Of a stretch of 9,264 bases of DNA, positions 6,142 to 9,264 are shown in pieces. Numbering within the stretch: position 1 is the stretch's first letter; every line of letters begins with the position of its first letter. The notes below the pieces were generated by a model. That model was given only the letters and a program-made list of their open reading frames with translations. It did no database searches and was not told where the DNA came from. Source of the DNA: Thermoguttaceae bacterium (GTDB lineage: Bacteria; Planctomycetota; Planctomycetia; Pirellulales; Thermoguttaceae); the NCBI GenBank assembly GCA_024653385.1, contig JANLFZ010000119.1, positions 4,779 to 14,042 of the forward strand, in the 5' to 3' direction. The position numbers and the translations under genes are program-made.

Positions 6142-8680
6142 AGCGTTTGGTCGTCGGCAGGGACGAGGCCCAGGGAGCGGACGCGGGCGTGGCCCAGCTT
6201 CGGGCAACACCCCGCAATCGGCCGCACCTTGCACGGAACCTTACCACTTCGTGCCCGTGGTGCCGGAGTTGGCCCTCACCGACAGGCCGGTGTTTCACGA
6301 CGTCCAGCAAACCGATGACGATTTCTGGTCCGGCGAACTGCTTTGCACCCTCACTGTATTGACGCCCCTCGTCGTAGGGAACTACCAGTTCGACTACCAG
6401 GCGCTCTCGGAGAACCTAAAGGCCACGTATCGAAAACTCCTGGTCGGCCGGGGCCTATCGCAAGGGGAACGCCCTGCTGAGGACAAGAAGGTCATCGAGC
6501 CGCTTTGCCTTCCCTCGGGGGACGGTCCCTTGCCAGGCAGAGTGCTCATTTCCGGGGAGTCGCTGAAAGGAATGGTCCGCCAGTCGCTTCAGGCGCTGCT
6601 GTCCGCCCCCATTGAGCGGGTCCAGGAGAGGATTCTTTCTTTTAGGCCCAATATCCAGATGGTGACCGCCAGCCGGAATGTGGAGGTACTTCCTGCGTTG
6701 GTCGTCGAGGGCGGCGGGTGGTCCCAGAATGAGCCACGGCGGCCGAATTCGGTAAAGCTTCTCGTCCTCGAGGGGCTGCAAGATATCCACTATGTCCACC
6801 CGGACGCCGAGGATGCGCTACCCAAGCCGGTGCGAGATCTTCTCGGCAAGCCGGCGGAAACTCGCAGCGCACACTACGCCGACCCTGGCAAACGAAAGAG
6901 TCTTTGCCTGGAAGACACGGAGGCCAAGGAGGCTGCCAAGCGTGTTCACCTCACCCCGGGGAAGATTCTGAAACCGGGAAGAGGCCGGACCCCGCCGAAT
7001 CTCGCCGGTCTCCTGCCTGTGGTCAATCTCAACGGCATCGACCTGGAGGCCCGCCTCAACGAGTTGTTTCACGAACGGCATGAAGGTCCCGCTAACGAGT
7101 TGCGGACCCGCTCACCGCATGGCTATCGGTTCCTCCTGCTGCGGCTTCCCCAAAAGGGCACTCCGGTACAGCTCGATGCGCCGGCGCTCAAGGCTTTCTA
7201 CGACTCTTTGGAACAACTGGCCGACGACACGGCCGGACACTTACGGGATCATCCTCTCCTCAAGCCCAAGGACAAGGAAGAGGTCGCCAACCGTATCCGG
7301 GCGTTTCGCAGGCGGGGGCTCTTGCCTGGTGATGTGGTGTTTATCGAGAGGCGGCTTTCGTCTGGTTCCATATCTTCGCTGGGCCACCACTTCTACTTCC
7401 GTAAGCGTTATCGCGATAGCATTCATCGCACCGACGAGGAGAGCTACCGAAGTCGCCACCAGAAGAACCCCGTCCAGGACCTCCGCGATATCCTCTGTCC
7501 GCGCCCGTTGGAGCAGCAGACGACCCAAGAGGGCGGCCCCGAACAACTCAGCGGCGCACGGTTGCTGTTTGGCTTTGTGGGCACCTCCCAGGGCAAGTAC
7601 AGCCCCAGCGAGCCGCTGGCCTTCGGAATAGGGTGGAGCCAAGAAGCGCAACGCCGTGGGCGCTCGGATTTCGCCCAGCTTGCTGGACGCGTCAGCTTCA
7701 ACATGGCCGTCGAGCAGGGGGACCTCCGCCGAACCGGACGGTTCCTCCATCAAAAGGACTTTGCCTGCCTGGTGCCGCTGCGTCCCCTGGGGTCCCCCAA
7801 GCCTTCGGCAGTGGAGGTCTATCTGACGCAGAATCGGCTCTCCGAACGCCGCGACCTCGGTACGCTATGCACCTACGGCGACACGGCCGATGATCGTTCG
7901 GCCGGCAATCTCCGCGGACGCAAGTTCTATCTCCACCAGCCCGACGCCGCTAAAGATCCAAAGTGCTATGAACTGATCGATCCCTCTCAGCCGGACTGGA
8001 AGTCAGGGCAGACGGTGCATCTGCTCGGCAATCAGGCAGCGATCGCCCGATTCGTCTCTCCGCCGGGGACCGAGTTTCGCTTCACCCTTCGTTTCCGGGA
8101 CCTTCGGTCGTGGGAACTAGGGGCCCTGCTGTTTACCCTCACCGCGGATCAAGACCTCATCGAACGATTGGTCCAAGGACTGGGGTTGTCGAAACCTCCG
8201 GAACGCCTGGCCAATTGGCTCCAGCGCATCCGCCAGTGGCCGGTATCCGGTAAGTGTCCCCTATTGGCCCTCAAACTAGGCCATGGCAGGCCGTTGGGGC
8301 TGGGGAGCGTGGCCATCCGCGTTGACCAGGTGCGCCGACTTCGCTTCGACGAACCCGAATGGACTCCCAAACTGGAGACGTGTGACGTGGAGGAGGTCCG
8401 GCAAGAGACGGTGGATAAGCTGTCGGCAAAGCTCAAGGCGTTTTGTGGCGCAGCGAGCCAGCGCTGGGTGATCCAGGTCCTCCTTCCCTGGCTCCAAATC
8501 CATCGCTACGCCGGGCGAACGCGATTCGACTATCCTCGGGACAACAACGATGGGACGATCTTCAGCTTCCACTCCGAGGAGCGCAAGAAACACGCCAAGG
8601 GACGAAAGCTGTCGAAGGGGCCGGGAGTGGCTTCGCCCGGGCCCCGTGGGCTGAAATCCCTGGACGACCTGGACCGATGA
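6128..8680 (+). CDS. Cas7 with large insertion, TIGR03986-type RAMP subunit
   Basis: An 850-residue RAMP protein, far longer than a plain Cas7. Residues 1-36 are an RG/Ser/Pro-rich, probably disordered, basic tail. PYHFVPVV at 38-45 is the usual opening of TIGR03986-type CRISPR RAMPs. LTVLTPLVVGNYQFDY is the first RAMP strand and loop, and ISGESLKGMVRQ at 141 onward is the conserved substrate-loop helix. The centre (about 180-640) is a long, charged insertion of no recognised fold. The RAMP core resumes with LRSWELGALLFTLT (E663) and LKLGHGRPLGLGSV (715-728), the glycine-rich loop. FDYPR at 800-804 and a basic tail with EERKKHAKGRKL end the protein. At the place of the Csm3 catalytic Asp I read KVIEPLCLP with no Asp, so this unit may not cut RNA. 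Length and operon position match the Cas7-insertion subunit of III-Dv complexes, where it sits at the crRNA 3' end. Start at 6128 (tandem ATG) is supported by the upstream GGAGG. Confidence 0.87.
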   Translation: MMSNRAFGRRQGRGPGSGRGRGPASGNTPQSAAPCTEPYHFVPVVPELALTDRPVFHDVQQTDDDFWSGELLCTLTVLTPLVVGNYQFDYQALSENLKATYRKLLVGRGLSQGERPAEDKKVIEPLCLPSGDGPLPGRVLISGESLKGMVRQSLQALLSAPIERVQERILSFRPNIQMVTASRNVEVLPALVVEGGGWSQNEPRRPNSVKLLVLEGLQDIHYVHPDAEDALPKPVRDLLGKPAETRSAHYADPGKRKSLCLEDTEAKEAAKRVHLTPGKILKPGRGRTPPNLAGLLPVVNLNGIDLEARLNELFHERHEGPANELRTRSPHGYRFLLLRLPQKGTPVQLDAPALKAFYDSLEQLADDTAGHLRDHPLLKPKDKEEVANRIRAFRRRGLLPGDVVFIERRLSSGSISSLGHHFYFRKRYRDSIHRTDEESYRSRHQKNPVQDLRDILCPRPLEQQTTQEGGPEQLSGARLLFGFVGTSQGKYSPSEPLAFGIGWSQEAQRRGRSDFAQLAGRVSFNMAVEQGDLRRTGRFLHQKDFACLVPLRPLGSPKPSAVEVYLTQNRLSERRDLGTLCTYGDTADDRSAGNLRGRKFYLHQPDAAKDPKCYELIDPSQPDWKSGQTVHLLGNQAAIARFVSPPGTEFRFTLRFRDLRSWELGALLFTLTADQDLIERLVQGLGLSKPPERLANWLQRIRQWPVSGKCPLLALKLGHGRPLGLGSVAIRVDQVRRLRFDEPEWTPKLETCDVEEVRQETVDKLSAKLKAFCGAASQRWVIQVLLPWLQIHRYAGRTRFDYPRDNNDGTIFSFHSEERKKHAKGRKLSKGPGVASPGPRGLKSLDDLDR

Positions 8681-8751
8681 TCCACGGGACGCGCCCGGAG
8701 GCGACCTCGACCCACGGGTCACCGACCGTATTCGTTCGTCATTGCCGGTAA
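8677..8751 (+). CDS. Possible 24-codon mini-ORF at the operon/CARF gene junction
   Basis: An ATG at 8677 overlaps the TGA of the large Cas7 gene as ATGA and opens 24 codons ending at a TAA (8749-8751), four bases before the CARF gene ATG at 8756. The peptide (Met-Ile-His-Gly-Thr-Arg-Pro start) resembles nothing I know. It could act as a coupling ORF that carries terminating ribosomes to the CARF start, which has no Shine-Dalgarno site of its own. It may equally be chance, as short ORFs are common in GC-rich DNA. Confidence 0.25.
   Translation: MIHGTRPEATSTHGSPTVFVRHCR
8709..8720 (+). repeat. Short palindrome in the junction before the CARF gene
   Basis: GACCC-AC-GGGTC is a near-perfect 12-base inverted repeat with a two-base centre; the adjacent GGTC-ACC-GACC (8717-8727) could form a small hairpin. 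The arms are too short to call a terminator, and there is no T-tract. An operator is possible but unsupported. Confidence 0.2.
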
Positions 8752-8755
8752 CCTC

Positions 8756-9264
8756 ATGTCCCAACCTCCCGAATTCCACACAGCCATCCTGGTGGCCTCA
8801 GTGTCGGGTGACCCGATTGTCCTGGCCAAGCTCCTTCACGCGGTCCGGCCTGCCCAGTTGGTGCTCTACAGCACCCCGGAGGCCCGCAGGCGGGGCTGGG
8901 AGAAAAACGCCCGCTCCGTGCTGGAAGTGTGCGCTGCCCGGGGGCTTGGCCTGACAGCAGGATTCGTGAGACTGGAGGTCGAGGACACGCAAACCCAAGG
9001 TCGCTGGATGTCCCGCCAGATTTTTCAAACGGTGGATAGCTTCTGTGCGGCCCACCTCGGAAGAGGAGGCGTGGCCTTCGATTGCACCACGGGGCAGGGC
9101 ATCCTCCGGATCCTGGGCTACGACGCTGCGCGACGGGCCGCGGTCGCTCGCCAGCGCCCTTTTTGCACCGTCTACTGCGATGGCGACCGCAATGAGGTCC
9201 TCTTTGCCGGCCTTGCAGGCGACGGCTGGCAGTTCGAGGCCCGGCCGGTGCGGTTCGATTGCCG
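8756..9264 (+). CDS. CARF-domain protein, Card1/Can2- or Csx1-like, 5' part only
   Basis: An open frame of 169 codons running off the right edge without a stop. The N-terminus reads as a Rossmann-like CARF sensor domain: strand 1 with AILVASVSGDP (residues 10-20) forming the first ligand loop, then LLHAVRPAQLVLYSTPE (26-42), a helix, and VAFDCTTGQGI (106-116) at the place of the usual N-x-T-G-G-T-K signature, followed by helix GYDAARRAA and strand CTVYCDGDRNEVL (137-149). In this family the sensor binds cyclic oligoadenylate made by Cas10 and switches on a C-terminal effector (nuclease, protease or other), which lies outside the window. The order of elements most resembles Card1/Can2-type (DUF1887) CARF domains, but Csx1-like or other CARF classes are not excluded. 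There is no Shine-Dalgarno site before the ATG; the frame upstream is open back to the TGA at 8678, with no better start codon. It was found by direct translation. Confidence 0.68.
   Translation, partial: MSQPPEFHTAILVASVSGDPIVLAKLLHAVRPAQLVLYSTPEARRRGWEKNARSVLEVCAARGLGLTAGFVRLEVEDTQTQGRWMSRQIFQTVDSFCAAHLGRGGVAFDCTTGQGILRILGYDAARRAAVARQRPFCTVYCDGDRNEVLFAGLAGDGWQFEARPVRFDC

Noticed and set aside
8443..8676. Plus-strand frame overlapping the end of the large Cas7 gene
   Set aside because: Out-of-frame shadow of a well-supported coding region; only its last 24 codons, past the stop, were kept as a possible mini-ORF.
8717..8727. Small hairpin GGTC-ACC-GACC as a terminator after the effector operon
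   Set aside because: A four-base stem without a T-tract is too weak to call an intrinsic terminator, and the CARF gene is probably cotranscribed.
1..9264. CRISPR array, cas6, cas1 or cas2
   Set aside because: No regularly spaced direct repeats and no matching proteins were seen; they may lie outside this short window, so absence here says nothing about the locus.

Overview
The window is a GC-rich (by eye roughly 60% or more), tightly packed stretch in which every convincing gene is on the + strand. It reads as the effector operon of a type III CRISPR-Cas system, specifically a III-D variant with multidomain fusion subunits (called III-D2 or III-Dv; the Synechocystis III-Dv complex is the best-known example). 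The source cannot be named from the sequence. The base composition and style would fit a GC-rich bacterium such as a thermophilic planctomycete or a Chloroflexi-like organism, but that is a guess.

Layout, left to right: (1) the 3' part of cas10 (1-1640, entering from beyond the left edge), with an intact GGDD cyclase-type palm motif; (2) a Cas7-Cas5(Csx10)-Cas11-like fusion (1637-3934); (3) a double-Cas7 protein (3938-5605); (4) csx19 (5608-6141); (5) an 850-residue Cas7 with a very large insertion and an RG-rich N-terminus (6128-8680, TIGR03986-type RAMP); (6) a 75-base junction holding a 24-codon mini-ORF; (7) the 5' part of a CARF-domain gene (8756 to the right edge). Junctions are ATGA overlaps, short overlaps or gaps of 2-3 bases, so items 1-5 are almost certainly one translationally coupled transcript whose promoter lies left of the window.

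Inferred working: the Cas7 domains of genes 2, 3 and 5 form the backbone along the crRNA, the Cas5/Csx10 part holds the crRNA 5' handle, and the Cas11-like tail forms the minor filament. Csx19 is an accessory subunit. Three of the four Cas7 units (one in gene 2, two in gene 3) keep an Asp where Csm3 has its RNA-cutting Asp, and the insertion Cas7 appears to lack it. The intact GGDD of Cas10 and the neighbouring CARF gene together suggest target-activated cyclic oligoadenylate signalling, which sets this locus apart from the Cas10-less Cas7-11 (III-E) systems it resembles in domain fusion. No CRISPR array, cas6, cas1 or cas2 is present in the window. No RNA genes, insertion sequences or tRNAs were seen, and no gene-free stretch exceeds 300 bases.
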